DNA of 64,000 nucleotides, taken from positions 2,976,001 through 3,040,000 of the forward strand of contig CM082579.2 in the NCBI GenBank assembly GCA_040954595.2, in the 5' to 3' direction. This stretch comes from Balanoglossus misakiensis (taxonomy: Eukaryota; Hemichordata). The notes beneath the pieces are model-generated. The model ran no database searches. It saw nothing but the letters and a program-made list of their open reading frames with translations, and was not told the DNA's origin. Positions 1 to 14,000 of the stretch are shown in pieces. Made by a program: the position numbers and the translations under genes. Within the stretch, counting starts at the first letter, position 1. Each line of letters begins with the position of its first letter.

Positions 1-1171
1 GCGTGCGACTCAATTAAATGTTTTGGAGAAAAAGACAACGCCATTTTGCGCTTATGTAACAGTATTGTCCATTCTGAAGCATGTAATGTACGCATGGATT
101 TCAACCACCTGTTAAACATTCAAATGCTAATATGCGTAAAAACCAGGCATGCTTACATTACGTTTCATCTTCAGTAGAACGAGTCCCGTCAGGGCAATGG
201 ACCGCTTCTGTAATTAAAAACACGCAGACAAAGCTTTAGCTTTAATAATAGTTTTATATTAAACCTTTAAGATCGTGTTTTGTCACCATCATCAGCAAAT
301 TGTACTGTTTCTCTCAATCGCCATATCCGTCTGGCAGTGTCGTCAAACTATCAGCGCGACCTATTTTAACGTCAGATTGGCCAAAACAGACTGACGTACG
401 TGTGCTTCCCCTCAATTTTTATCAATATTCCTCCAATTTTCAAGGTCAGTCGGGTTAGAATTTGACAAAATCTCTTGCGAGGTGGCCTGGTGGTACCGTC
501 ACTGTCAGGCACTGTTTGCATCTCGTACTTGTCGCTCGAGCAGTCACGGCGACCCGAAGCGCAGACTCCCTATCGCTCCATCATATGATGTGAACGCAAC
601 CAGTGTAAGTACGCCGCTACAACGACCACCTTAATCGACTAAACCCCTTAAGAATTCTTTGCATGCCATCGTTGGGCACGAGAAATCCGATGACATTTGA
701 CAAAATCGCAGAACACGCGAAACGGAATAAAGCCCGCCGGCAAACACGGTTTAACCTTAAGTCCCACACACTGAACGGATGTTTCAAGTGTCGTAGCCGG
801 GACAAGCCATCGTCTGTGTGCGTCTGCGGTGACACCGAATCAGAACAGTAAGCTTACGGGTGTCAATTAAAATATCTAGCCGTATACAGAAGCTAATATC
901 GTCCGTAGTGCCCATTTCATGCGTTGTCATGAGCTGCGTTCCTGTGAAATAAAATTTCAAAATCTTTGGCTTTCGCCCAAAAATTAGCTTAAATAAACTT
1001 TATCTTCAAATACATTCAGCGATCACCATGCACAGTGTGAATGAAGGAACTAAATTACTACAAATTACAAGATTTAAATTTTACAATAACGCTGGGAATA
1101 AGATCTCATATGTCATATGCTAGAAAGTGGCCTGAAGATGGCGCTTTCGTGATCCTGAAACTACTTGAACC

Positions 1172-1217
1172 TTTGTTTGTTTGTTGGTTGGTTCGCTTGT
1201 TTGTTTGTTTGTTTTTG
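1172..1217. repeat. Imperfect (TTTG)n microsatellite
   Basis: A run of TTTG/TTGG units interrupted by TTCGC. It is ordinary simple-sequence DNA in the gene-free region. Confidence 0.9.
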
Positions 1218-2999
1218 TCACACTTAACTCAACACTAAGAGAAAAATTCTTCTTTTATACCAAAATAATAGATGGTGATGCATTTTAGGGTGCCAACCTC
1301 GGAAATGATCGTGTATATTCTTACTCTATATGAGTGGGGATTCAAAAACTCGACACACCTAATGACACTGGTCAGTCCTTCATTTCATACGATGCATTTA
1401 GTCTGGGTTTGGCGATGCGATGATAATGATTAAAACAAAAAATCGCTGCGTGATTCAACATAACTAAATTTAGTAGCAGCATCATCAATGTTATCTGGGT
1501 TCGGCAAATATTTTAGGTCGAGGGTCAACACAAATCAAGTTTAGTAGTAGACTGACTGGTCTGGGAAAAACTACGGCTTTTGTTTTATCTCTGACGTGTT
1601 GTCAGTTCACCTTTGACCCCGCGATAAATGTGGGCGATGACTGATAAAATACATGTGAAATATTTAAGTTATTGACAACCTGGTGGTTAGGGACAGGGTG
1701 TGCCACGCGCCAGGTCACAGCAGCACACGACAGCCTTCAACTTACCGATGCAAAAGGACCCTGGTGAATAAATGGATTAGGAATGAACCTGTGTCAGACC
1801 GCGTCGGACTCATGCGTCGGACCATGGCGTCGGACTATACTTGTCCGAGACAACAGCGTCACCAACGGCAAAATCGAAAAAAAAAAAACATTTAGTTAAC
1901 GCTCACTTTCCCCAGAATGACTCCAAAGCTGAACTCCAAGCCTACTAAGAAATGATAAAAAGGTTTCCTGAATTTTTAATTTTGAAAACATGTCTGCAAC
2001 GGTTGTTGTATCAATGTATCTCTCGGCTTTTCCCCAAGTTTCTGGCGTTAAAGGATTCCCGTAATATCTGGAAACTTTTGGGGTTACAAAATTGCCATGG
2101 TTACCGATATTCTTGTTTTAAATAAGCGATAATCTTTATTCATCTGCTTTTTAGCTTATTTGTTAACTTTACGGCTTGCTGTGGGCTAGCAGCCTGAACT
2201 TAATTTTAAAATCGTTCATTAAAAGAAGCGTTTGGAGAATGGCTGTAGGCATTGACGATCCGTCCGAGATGGACAAAGCGGCAGGTGGTTGCAGTGTTGG
2301 GTCTTGAACTTCATCCTGCCTCCATTTTTTGGCAAACGACATGAATTAGTTTTAAATTGGACTTTATTCATTTCAAAAAAGCGCCGTCGCAAGGCGTGTA
2401 CACGGGGCCATGACAATAACAATGTCGCCTTTCGGTTCAGCGGTATTAAATTAATGCACTGTGCCCTCGGGGCGAATGGACTGCCGTGACAAAGGGCTAT
2501 CGGGTTCCAGACGAATGACGTTGACTGTTTAAACAAAATCGTCACACTTACAACTGGTTCTCGTATTAGATGTTAGTTTAGAACGACACGCCTTGACACA
2601 TAAAGCACTTTCTGCTGTGCACACTCCAATGCAATCACTGTCAATGACAAACACTTTCTATGATACCAGATCTACTGATAAAATACGCACACCAGCTTCT
2701 GCACTACCAGAATACTTCTCCCGGGACGCCACAATTGTTGGTTTTCATTTTTCTTTCGTCTTCATTGTAACTTCACGGGCGCCGAGATTGCACCAACAAA
2801 GTCTTGCAGTGTGGCCAACAGAGAGGGCGTCTCCCCCGGCACGTTGAGATCTCCAATGCTGGTCACCGTGACCGTGCCTATACGCACAGGATTGTCCCCG
2901 CATGGTATATGGCAAAACAGGGAAGGGTTCTCGGGCGTGATTTACTACATCAATGGTTACACTGGGAAAAACGCACAAAAATAAATGACTACCTTAAAT

Positions 3000-3244
3000 G
3001 TGACCAGGTGTGGGAAAATGAGGTAGCACGACCTCTGGGCGCGGTTTCCAGACCAGTGCAGCATGAAATAAGGCACAGCTTCCAAGCCGGCGAGGAACAG
3101 AACAGCTCACACGGGCAAGTCCAAATTAGTAGCTACGCCGCAACACAACGTGCGGGCTTTTTATATGGGGAAAATAATGAATGCACCACACCTGGTCACG
3201 CAAATATTCAAATTACGAATGTAAGCGAAAACACACCTGGTCAC
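3000..3244. repeat. 13-bp motif, three copies (two direct, one inverted)
   Basis: CACACCTGGTCAC occurs on the plus strand at 3187-3199 and 3232-3244, and as its reverse complement at 3000-3012. The motif overlaps an E-box core (CACCTG) with a GGTCA half-site. The three copies are exact. A regulatory role is inference. Confidence 0.6.
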
Positions 3245-3396
3245 AAAACAACAGCAAACTTCTCCTACGTAACAACGTGCTCTGCAAGAGAGTTTCACAT
3301 TATGACGAAAGCCACTATTACGTCATAAGGTTTTGGGGGGTTCCCACCAGTAGTTCGTACGTATCACAAGTTGGATCGCGCACTGATAAAATGCCA

Positions 3397-3461
3397 GTAT
3401 CATCGGAACTGGTCGATAGTTATCACGATAAGACGTATCATCGGAACTGTCGATCGCTATC
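3397..3461 (+). repeat. Short tandem duplication, about 38-bp period
   Basis: The units at 3397-3424 and 3435-3461 both begin GTATCATCGGAACT and continue with a near-identical GTCGAT...TATC tail. It looks like a local tandem duplication with small differences. No function is evident. Confidence 0.7.
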
Positions 3462-4332
3462 TCTAAAGACAAAGTTCATCAAGTCACGGCGGGCCACCTT
3501 TATACGCCAATTGCGCTGTGCTGTCTCTTAATTCGTCCCATGAAAATTAAGCTTGTGCATGTACCACCTTCTAAGTTCCAGAGAATACGACGGGTTTAAA
3601 AAGTTATGGAGCATTTCGTCGGGATACAAAAAGTGACGTCTGAGCGGTTCATTTTCGTGATGGTAGTGGAATGATGGTCTGGACAAAATGACACGTGCCA
3701 GGATTTTTCTTGGCGAATTTTCGGTTTTGTTCGGCTCACAGAAATCTCTGTTTGTCATGTGCCGCTAATTCTGTCCATTAATGCGTAGTCTTGTTCCCCA
3801 TTCACGGACACCGGTCACGTGGACGCAGTTGCCCGTGACCTGATAAAGATCGGCGGGCATTATTTCCAAATCGTGCCTTAAAAGGTTAATTGATTTGAGA
3901 GAAAAAACTTGCCGTTCTCTGCGTTCTCAGTCATGTCGCCTGTCAAACAATATCTCACATTGCAAATCAGTTGATTTTAAAAAGTGTGTTCAGCCTTTTT
4001 TGCATCAGGGCAAATCGACTGATCAACGGTAGAAGAGACATCGATGTTTGGTGGTTAGAGCGACTGGCGCGCCCACAAGCGCTCTTATGTGACGCTATGA
4101 CCGTTATATCTGCCACAGACACATGGTTTAGTGGCTGCAAACGCAAGTCACACGCGGTTAGGTCATTTGCGGGCACAAATCGCAGACAAGGTGTCGCACG
4201 TGTATAGAAATTTTCCGGCGTGGTTACTAACTGTCTGGGCGAATGCCTCGAAGGGGGAAAAACTGACCATACATAACACAACATTGCGTTGGTTTTACTG
4301 TCACTATGAAACAATCATGCTTTAGAATCGGG

Positions 4333-4347
4333 TTGTTGCGGCAACAA
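4333..4347. promoter_or_regulatory. Palindrome resembling a compact X-box
   Basis: TTGTTGC-G-GCAACAA is a perfect inverted repeat around one central base. GTTGC/GCAAC half-sites are typical of RFX-family X-boxes, but the spacing is shorter than canonical. Binding is inference. Confidence 0.35.
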
Positions 4348-7124
4348 AGCGGCTTTCGAAACTTCTTTCTTCGGTTGATTGGGCTAGTGTTCCGTGTGCT
4401 TTGACCAATGCACCTAGGGTCATTCGAGGAGGTATCGCAAAACTGCAGTGAACGTGAGAAGACTTCAAATAGCCACTAGGGTCGCAATGTTCTTTTTTTA
4501 TCTTAAAATCAAACTATGTGCAGCTGATTCGTTATTTCGCATTCCAACGAGCGACTTTCATTTCGAATTTGTGCTGTCTGTAAAATAAAATGAAAACAAA
4601 TTATATCGCGATATTATCTTTCACTTTCTTCCATAAAGATTGTTTTCATTATTCCCCAATTACTTCATATGAACTGAAAGTTAATTTTCACACATTTGAA
4701 GGGGGTCTTCACAATAAAAGTGAGAATGTCATAATGCATGCCCCAAGATATATGAGAGACGCTAGTATAAATCAAGACCGACATCGACAGCTATCTTTTC
4801 AAAAATCGGAACGGCTGAGATATTTTTGATCTCTTACATTTCGTTCCAGGCCTCCATTTACATGACAAATGTCACCCAGGTCAGCCTGCCGTTGATAATT
4901 AGTTGTTATTTTTTTTTCAACAACCACAAAACCATATGACGCAATATTAATGGTTGGTGTCGTTCTAGGTCAGTTCCTGGTCACCATAATTCATCATCGT
5001 TCCAGACGGTCAGCGGTATAGCGCCCTCGCTGCATGCAAAATCAAGCTGTACTCAACTTCCTAGTGACACCCTTTTAAGTATACTCCAGTTTCTCGCGAA
5101 AGCATTCAGGGTAGTTAAATCAATTCTAAAATTATTCGGATAATTTTATATCAAACGTTCTCAGCCGTGCACATTGTATGGGATGAATTAGAACAGGCTA
5201 GTCCCGGGTCAAGGTCAATACTGGTATAAAATGAAGGAAATTTGGCTGTTTGTGTGGCAAACTCTTGTGCGAGCGTTATTTATGTGCAATCGTTTCCACA
5301 TAAAACACTTGACTGGCTACTTCTTTGAAGAGCCATCGAGGTTCGGGTCTTCAGGCTATCACGACATCGATTCAAAAAGTGGTGGCCCAGCCTCTACACA
5401 GACGACAGTTACAGGCACGGTACAATATGACGTCGCATTAGCCTTACATACTGCAGTGCTTCCAATTTCGAAGTTAGCCATGGAGGAGCGTTGAAATTGT
5501 CAGAGGGTGCTGAGACTATATGAACCCGGGTGAGGAAGATGCACTTTTGGTTAACACGCCAGTGCGGTTGTGACACTGACATTGAGCGTGGTGGGTCGCT
5601 ATAAATCAGCGACGCCATTGTTAAAACGTGTCAGCTATATGAAAGCAAGAAAAGAATCGCCTTTGCAACGCATTAATTCCCTGTTCTCTGCTCGCTATCA
5701 GGTTTATTTTCGCGGTACCGCATCAGTGCCCCTCATCCTGAAATTGCCCTCCAGCAATGCGGCTAGTTTTAATAAGGGGTGTATCGGTTGCTCTCATGTT
5801 TTCAAGAGAGGGTAAGTCAAAATATAGGAGACTATTTTTTTCTCAATCATTGGTCTCTGATGAAACAGACACTAGTAGAAACAAATGTGCTGCCCGCCAT
5901 CGTACAAATACGATAGCAGCAGTACTCTTTGACCAGGAAACATGAACGGCCTATCGGTTACGTGTGGAGCAAAACGATCCAACGCCCCCGCTGAAAGAAG
6001 AAGACCTAGCCCGTTTCTCTGTTCTCGCCTTGTCGTTGACACGTTTGAAGGTACGCGCCAACTTGTGGTTGTCGTGGTTGATGAAAAATGCCATTAACTA
6101 TATTAGCCCACATGCCCACGTGATTTAAAATTTATAACTCGAAGATTAAATTGAAATTGACGTTTCTTCCCAAAATATACATACAAAAAAATTGGCTCCA
6201 ATATTGGACACGTGACTCGGGAGCAGTTGTCGTGCCTAAATGCCAACTTCTCTTGATGGAAGAGTGTAAGAGCGAGCGGATTTTATGAAAGAGAAAAATT
6301 AAAATGGATTTCCATTGGGCACCTTGTGAATTTCAATTAGTTTTGAAAAATACAGCATCTGGAAACTGGAGCTGTTTTCACGCCAGCAACGAGACCGCTG
6401 TCATGACGTCAGCGACGAGACCCGACATCCATGACATTGTGCATCTTGTTTGACTTGGATAACCGAGTCGTAATTGAAGGTGTGATGGAACAACTCAATT
6501 CAGGGGACACCCATTAAACAGCTTCGGCTTCCTTCTTCAAATGTTGGCCATGCAATGTTTAGCCGGGCAACTTGCAAATTGATTGAAATTCATTGACGTC
6601 AGTAAGTCTGTTAACGACAAACATTGTCAAATAACTTAACCACATCTGTGGGTTTCCCAGCCGTGTACAATCACAGGGACGTCACGACCACCGAAGAACC
6701 CACACCGCACTACGGCACGGATCCCAACAAAAGTTGCATTTGCACTCAGTCGGCTGTGGTGATTAAACGCGTATGAAAGCAAGGGGATAATTGCTCTTTT
6801 TTAACAGTAAAGTTCTCTTTTCGCATTTTTTTTGTCTTTTGTATAATAGTTTGTTTTTGCTTTCTTCCCTCAGTGCTCCGCGGACAATATCTGGCATGGG
6901 GCGACGACCCCAGCGTCACAATACCACACACAAAACGCATGTTGCTAATAGCACCGGATCAAAGGATGGAACGGGATCACCCTTTATAACTATATTTACA
7001 GGGGGATTCAAAGAAACCTTTGAAGGCGACAAATGCTACTTGAGAGTTGGGTTAATATGATGCAATTGACTTATCCAAAAGCTGGAAGTTCAAGTTCAGT
7101 GGTAAGAGTAATAAGTCTGATCAC

Positions 7125-7169
7125 TCGCGCGCACGCACGCACGCATACACACACGCACGAACGAACGCA
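7125..7169. repeat. (CGCA)n / (CACGAA)n microsatellite
   Basis: Alternating CG/CA dinucleotides and CGCA tetramers followed by CGAA units. Simple repeat. Confidence 0.9.
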
Positions 7170-8376
7170 TTTGCCATAGGTTAACAAATCCAATCATTCC
7201 GGACATCTATCAAACTGTTTATATCCATTTTACAAAAGTGTTTCTTTTTCCGGGCAATTATTTTCTTGTCATAACAGTTTCCAAGACTTAATTCCGCCAG
7301 GACTTTGATTTATCTGTTGGGTTTGATATTAAAAGGAATGGGGTCGGGCTTGCTTGATAGAGACAAAGCAATTGGAACTACGCCGGCCGACGTTGCACCG
7401 TTGTCTGTACCTTAAATACGTTAAAGGAATAGCTTTGTGAGGCTGAAGTTGATCTGCCCGGGTTGACAAGTAACACGTTTCCCTTTTTACTGATTGACGT
7501 TGATGATCGATTGCGTTATCAAAAAGTCTCTTTCTGATTTTTATCTGCATTCTTAATGATATAGGCGACCGTTGTATGTCACCGAACCGTAGGCAGTTGA
7601 AACGCACTACATATCAATGTTATAATGGAGCCGTAGTTTTTTGGTCCAAAGAGGATCTTTTTCCTTGTGTCTTGGGACTGCACGTGGCCGATTCTGGCAA
7701 CTGATAAGAGAACTCTGATATAAAAAAAACCTATAGACTCAGTGAGTCTCTGATTCGGGGTAAATTGCAAATTCGGGCATGACTTAATGCTCAGTGGTAT
7801 CCAGCGGAAAGAGGACCCTTTCCGTCGCATTAGTTTCTTATGTGGGAGTAGGACGCCTTATAATGCGAACCCATTTGACCTTGGCTAAATTCTTATAATC
7901 GTTCAATCAACAGGTGGTTCGGCAGGGCGCCCTCTAGGTCGGCCGCCGAGCTATGGTTTTCAAATGTTCCTTACGAATCAGCTTGCTGGGCTGTGTTAAA
8001 ACGTGCCGACTCAGCAGCCTTTGGAACGAAATCGAAAGAAACAATTTGGTGGAACGAACTTTGTTTAAACCATGTGCAATTTCGAATGGAAGACATTCTC
8101 CCTCTTTTACAAAATATATGCATTGATGTGGACAATTTGAAATGTAAAGAAAAATAATAATATTTTAATGGACATGAAAACTGGCGCCGATTCACTGTTT
8201 ACAAACACCGCTCTTTTTACACATGTATGTTAACTGAGATTGACAGTTGTGGTGTGACGGATGCGAATTGTGTTTATGGCATTCATTGGTGAACTTACTG
8301 AGTACACCTGATATTGTGGAGTTTGTCTATCCGCCCACGGTTAGTGTACAATTCGTATTGATGTATATATGTGGTT

Positions 8377-8407
8377 TTGTGTGTGTGTGCGCGCGCGCGC
8401 TCGCGCG
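8377..8407. repeat. (GT)n(GC)n alternating purine-pyrimidine tract
   Basis: A run of GT dinucleotides passes directly into GC dinucleotides, ending CTCGCGCGG. Such tracts can adopt Z-DNA. Simple repeat. Confidence 0.9.
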
Positions 8408-10422
8408 GATGCGTGGGAGTTAAGCAAAAACCTCTGTATGACTTGGTTCTCTTTGTTGGCCAATCTGCCCCGGTTGATCTAAAGCTACCAAGACTAAATG
8501 TCCGCCAATTATGAAGAATCTTCACGCTAATTACACATCTCATATTTTATAATGAACGAGCCCTTGGCACGCTCTTTTTATTTCTATCATTTTTTTTAAA
8601 TGTTCAGTTTCTACTGTACACGTCTATTCAACTGAACCATCTTTGTAGAGTCATATCCGTGAATTAGAACTGATTTTATTTTGCGGTTCAGTCACAGCTT
8701 CCCTTCGTGATCAACCAAGTATCCCCTGTCGTTCCTGGAATTAAGACACGATTTCGAAGGCTTCCAACCATTTTTGCAGCCAACACAGATACGTTTAGCC
8801 CCCAGGTGCCAGAAGCTCTTTCTGTTGGTTCCCTGTGCGTAGGTGGGCAAACGTGTCCCGGTTGGGATCTCCGAATACATACGCACGTGGAAGCTTAAGA
8901 TCAAAGGTGAACTCCTAAGCAATCGACAGACGGTATAATTTCATTTTTAATGCCCCCTTTACAAAACATTGTACCGTGATTAATGGTACATGTTAATACC
9001 TTTAAAATTTGAGGATTAAAAACAAATAAGATGAAACCTTAAAAAATACATGCGGTCTTCCCTGACTTTAAAAAAAATGGCAGCGCGATTATTTGATCAG
9101 TTTTGCGTTGGTGTTTAAAGGCGGGTGTGGCCCATAAAATTATTTACTTTGCAGAAGCTGTACAAACCGTCCCTGGTCCACAAACAGGAAGAACAATGTT
9201 TACAGGACAATTTTACAAAGCGGGTTAAGATCTAGTCTTCGCTTTACAATCACAACTAGAGCTCTCAGTAATGCCACGTTTATTGTTCACTTTTTATTAT
9301 TATTTTATGCTACACGGCACGTGACGGTTAAATGAGTTGTAGTAATACATTGAAAGTGATGATTCTATTTCTAAATTGGCACGTAGACTTTTAACCCTTC
9401 CTTCCGTCGTTTTTTTTTATTTAGAATACATAACATTTTACCGAGCCGCGGGTAGAATCGGAGCCTTTGATTTCTCTTTTTATTATTAATGTGGGCTTTC
9501 ATTACTCTTCCGGTTGAGTGATTCACGGTCACGAACATGAGTACGATAAAAACTGCCGAAAATATGAAGAGAATCGCTCTTTGTGTCAAAATTGGGGGTT
9601 TCGTTTCGTTCTGGTTCCTCGGCCAGTTAAGCCATTGGGTCACCGACAGACTATATCAGCTCATTGATCATTAGCTTTTCTCTGTTTGAGTGAATCGTTC
9701 AGTGAATCGCCAGATTTCTTTGCAACGCGGCGGCTGGAAAAGAAAACAAAAAAGATGGGCCAAATCCCGTGTTTTCACAACAAGCTCGCGTACAATGACT
9801 GTTCTCGGTAATGGGGTATTGAAAAGGGGGAAGAAATCTGTGTGTGCAGTGATAGACAGGTCAGCTCACTGCATTCAAAATAGCCCGCTGGCTATTATCT
9901 ATACGTTTATACTTATCCCAGAGACCCAGACTTGCATTATGAATAACCGCCCATCGGTGAGCGTGCTATTCAGCGAAAGTTATTGTGTCCATCGTTGAAT
10001 GTCCAAGCGTGTTGCAGTATTCTGTCGGTCCAAGCCTATATTAACTGTAGCAATCATATCGACCGTTCGATAGCCGATCGTCAATTTAGATCCTGGGTTA
10101 TCCTGACCGGCATTGTTTAAAGCTTCACCGGGCCATTTTAAAGACCTTTCACGGTTATCGTTTTTGAAATGCTCATTCTACGCGAGGGATTATGAATGTG
10201 CAAGGCCCTTTCTCTGTTGAGGTCCACCCATTCGTGGGCCACAGACGGAAGGAAGGGCGCTTCAGACAGGGAAATCGACGGCATACTAACATATTGGGTC
10301 TTCCGCTTGCGAAAAGGTTTGGACGTGGGGGACCAACGGAGACGCACAGACACCCAAAGGTCTGACGGGTCGACCCAACACGCCGCAAATTTTCACGCGA
10401 CTTGTGAAACTGAATATAACCG

Positions 10423-11056
10423 CGTCCCATGGCAACGAGGTAACCGCGACATACGAATAATAGGTGTCTGCTGACAGGCAGATGAAGACCGCGGTATGCA
10501 AAGAACCCTGCCGTGTCAAAGTTCACGCGAGCAACTGTTTGTTTCATTCGCGTGTCGTCATGGCAATGCCGCCTTCCTCAAGGACGGCTTATGGGGCGAG
10601 CGAAATTGAGATTGGATCGAACCGTTTGATCGTTAGGGTGCCTTTCGTGTTTTGTCGAACTACCAAATCTATTCGTCTAACTTTGACCTTAGGAGCTAGT
10701 AGACTTAATGCGTATTGTGTAGTTATCAGTGAATAGTGATTATAATCAAGCAGTGCACTAAACTGGCTTGTACTTTGAAAGGAAGCCGTATCAAATTCAC
10801 TAGCGGACCGGGGCTATCAATGTGAACTTTCTCAGGAATAAAGATTTCAGCGTGTGGAATGCATAGGCACTGCTTCGTTACCTAGCAACTGATTCGTCAC
10901 TGTTATTTCGAGGTTTCCCCGACAACTCATGATAATAAATTCTTTCTCAAAGTGAGAAAGGTAAGTCAAGTGACAAAATCGTTAGTTGCTACGGCAATAC
11001 CGACGTTTCTGCAAGTGAAGATGGTTTTATAGCACGGAACGGTTGTCATGACAACC
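10423..11056. promoter_or_regulatory. Cluster of X-box (RFX)-like palindromes
   Basis: Five sites lie within 634 bp: 10423-10436 (right half ATGGCAAC), 10554-10567 (GTCGTCATGGCAAT), 10877-10889 (GTTACCTAGCAAC), 10985-10998 (GTTGCTACGGCAAT) and 11041-11056 (GGTTGTCATGACAACC, a perfect 16-bp palindrome). The last fits the RFX consensus of two GTTGYC/GRCAAC half-sites. The sequences are seen directly; enhancer activity is inferred. No gene lies nearer than Gsx, about 5.7 kb away. Confidence 0.45.
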
Positions 11057-14000
11057 TCGCGCAAACCTAAGCGTCACCGTGCGTGTGGTATTCCGCTGGG
11101 TTACACGCATCACTAAAACAATAATTTATGTTTAATTACAATAATGACACTGGCTCGAGCAGGTCTGTTAGGATTTTCACGGATAGTTTCATTACTTCAA
11201 ACATTGAATTGGCATCAGGGACCGCAGGAACACAAATAAGAGGACAGGCATTTGGTGTTCAAGCGTCAAATTTTCTTGTCGACTTCGAACCGCATCTGGT
11301 GTTACCATGGCAGTTTCTTCATGCAGAACAAATTGATACATTGTCGCGCTGCCCATCACTGGACTAAAGCGAAAGTGAGACCAGCAATAGAACGCATACC
11401 TCCGATATATGACGCATCTTTGCAACCGATGCGCTAAACCCAATAATCATATCTCTGTCACTTTCCGTTAGTTCGTACAAGACCCTACATGACAAAGCCA
11501 GTCTGAGGAGAGAGAAAAACGTCTCGCAAAACAGACAGCGATCAACGAAGGGCGCCTCCAAGAGGACGGATAGAGAAATGATTTTTTTCGCTGAAGGTTT
11601 ACTTGAGTATTTTACGGATTGCTATCGTAATTCTACCATATACGGAAGGTATAATGTTTTTTAAATATTAATAATTGACACGGAAATGAACATTTTACGG
11701 TAAATACGGTGGAATTTAGGCAATGAATTGTAAAGACAACGGAAAAGACACAATACCTCTTTGTGAATGCGGAAGTGTCTGTTCTCGTCAGTCATTTGTT
11801 CAGTTTCAGATCGGCCTGAATCGCGAATCACATCCACAGAGAAGTGGCGGTTGATACTGGACTACGGAGATGACCATCACACGGATTCACACTGGGTTTT
11901 GTATCAATCAAAGCAAATGTTAATTGTTAGTGGCGGGTCTATAAGTCAGGCACTGCGCGAACATGTACATGCATAAATGCTGTTTGTAATGAAGACCGAG
12001 CGTGGCGCACACAGACAATACACGTCATGTGACGGAGTAGGGAAATCCCTTCTACAGACGCTACTCCACTTCTAAGACAACAACGCCAATTCTTTTGTCG
12101 GAAAGTATTTGAAGTTCTGCCCTAATTATTAGGATTAACACGGGTTAAATCGCGATTTGCTGTGTACCGTTCAGTATACGGCTGCGTCATCACACATACA
12201 GGGGGTGTACACACCATACCGAATGCTTTCTGAATGTCAGCTCGTACAAGCAAATTGGAGTATTAGACAAGAGTTCCGAATCAGAAGCAACGTTTGATTC
12301 CAACATTGGCAGTCAGTGTAGCACAACTGTACAGGGTTCAGCGCTGTTTTAAATACCTCGGGACCATATTTATTGTTTGAGGTGACGAGACGTAGAGGCA
12401 TGGTAAATTGGCGTCATTATCATCGGTTTAAACCATCGAGTTACTATGTGGGAAAGGATACAGCTGAAATGCGTAGATGATGAATACGGAGAAAACACAT
12501 TTCGTCAAATTATGCAGAATTTTATTACATTTAAATATTCCCACTCCCAGGAGATGTGACATTCTTTGATCGACTTTAATTTCATCGTCACCCCACCCGA
12601 GGATGGTCTTTTGACCTGGTTTGCTGTCGCAGTAAAATAGCCATTTTAGCAGATATGTGAACATTTTGCCACGTCATTTGCTTTATAACCTTCTCTGGAG
12701 TACTTTACCCCGGGAACGTTACAAAAAACGTGTATGGGCCACAACACTAGGCGGCGCTGTTGACCAGGCCAACCGAACTTATTGTAGGGTGGACAATATG
12801 ATGATTAGCAATTATGCAGGCGCGCCAAATACGATTGTGAAAATGCGCATATAATGTGCGCAGACAGCGAATACATTGACCCCTGAGGAGGTAACTCCAT
12901 AAACTATTTTATAATAGAATACGTCACAGGGTCAAAGTTTTAGTTATCGGTGGAGAGATGTCTTAGAAAGATAAGGGTCACCAGGCGTGTATTCGTGTAC
13001 CATAAGCCAACATACCACGACCAACGAAGACAAATCCATGAAATAAACTATACCAATGTAAATGTTTTCTGAATCCTGTCGTTATGTTCATTGCAAGATA
13101 CCCAGATTACGTGCGGGTTGGGGTTGACTACATGAATAATTCATGAGGGAAACTCGTCACCTGACGAGAGTATGTCAGTGATGTCTTTAATCTCTCTGAA
13201 AATCTCTCTCGCAGTTGTGGCCGCTGAGTGTCTGTGTCCTCCGGTCGACGTTTATTTTTCAAACTTCTAAAAGTGTCGACAGAAACTTTTCAGCCGTTCT
13301 AGTTGGACTGCTTTGGTTGCGCTCGGTTTTGTTTTCAGGAAACTAGGGAGAGACGCCCCCAGACTCAGAATTCGACATGGAGAACTTCTCGTCAACACAC
13401 TCGATCTCGTCCTTGTAATTGGGGGTCTCGCCAAGGGACTGCAACGTGGCCGGTCGAGTGAACATTTCGGCCGCTCCGCACGCCCCAATCTGGGAAGAAC
13501 TTTTTTCGGGACTTTTTCGTCGGCGGAAATAAAGAGAAGACAAGCTTGGTGTGGCCAGTTTTTAAGACTACAACTAGTCTAGGGTGGCAAAAGAGTAGCT
13601 ATTAAGGCCGGTTAGTATCACAAAGACATTTTACGCGCTATGCTTCACAAAGCAATCAACAGTTTTGAGAACAACAAACCGTCAAAGTGCACGCTTAGAC
13701 GACGCAAGCAGGCCACGTGGTGGAGACCGTAGCCGGATGGAAGCCCACGTGGCAGGCATTAACCCAAAATACCTGTTAAAAACCATTCATATTCTAATAA
13801 TAGCAAAATTATATATATGAACCTTGAAAAGTCAACATTTTCCAATTTCTCTCCAATTTTCACCACTTTTCCATCGTCCATTTCGTCAGAAAGTGAACTT
13901 TTATGTTACTTTTATTAAGTTCTCATAGAATTTCTATGTAAAAAAGTGCGCATTTTGTTTCCAAGGACGCATTTCAACTTTTCGCTACCTTGCTCTCGTT

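Noticed and set aside
2804-3328. 174-codon plus-strand frame
   Set aside because: No recognisable domain, no splice context and atypical composition. It is probably chance.
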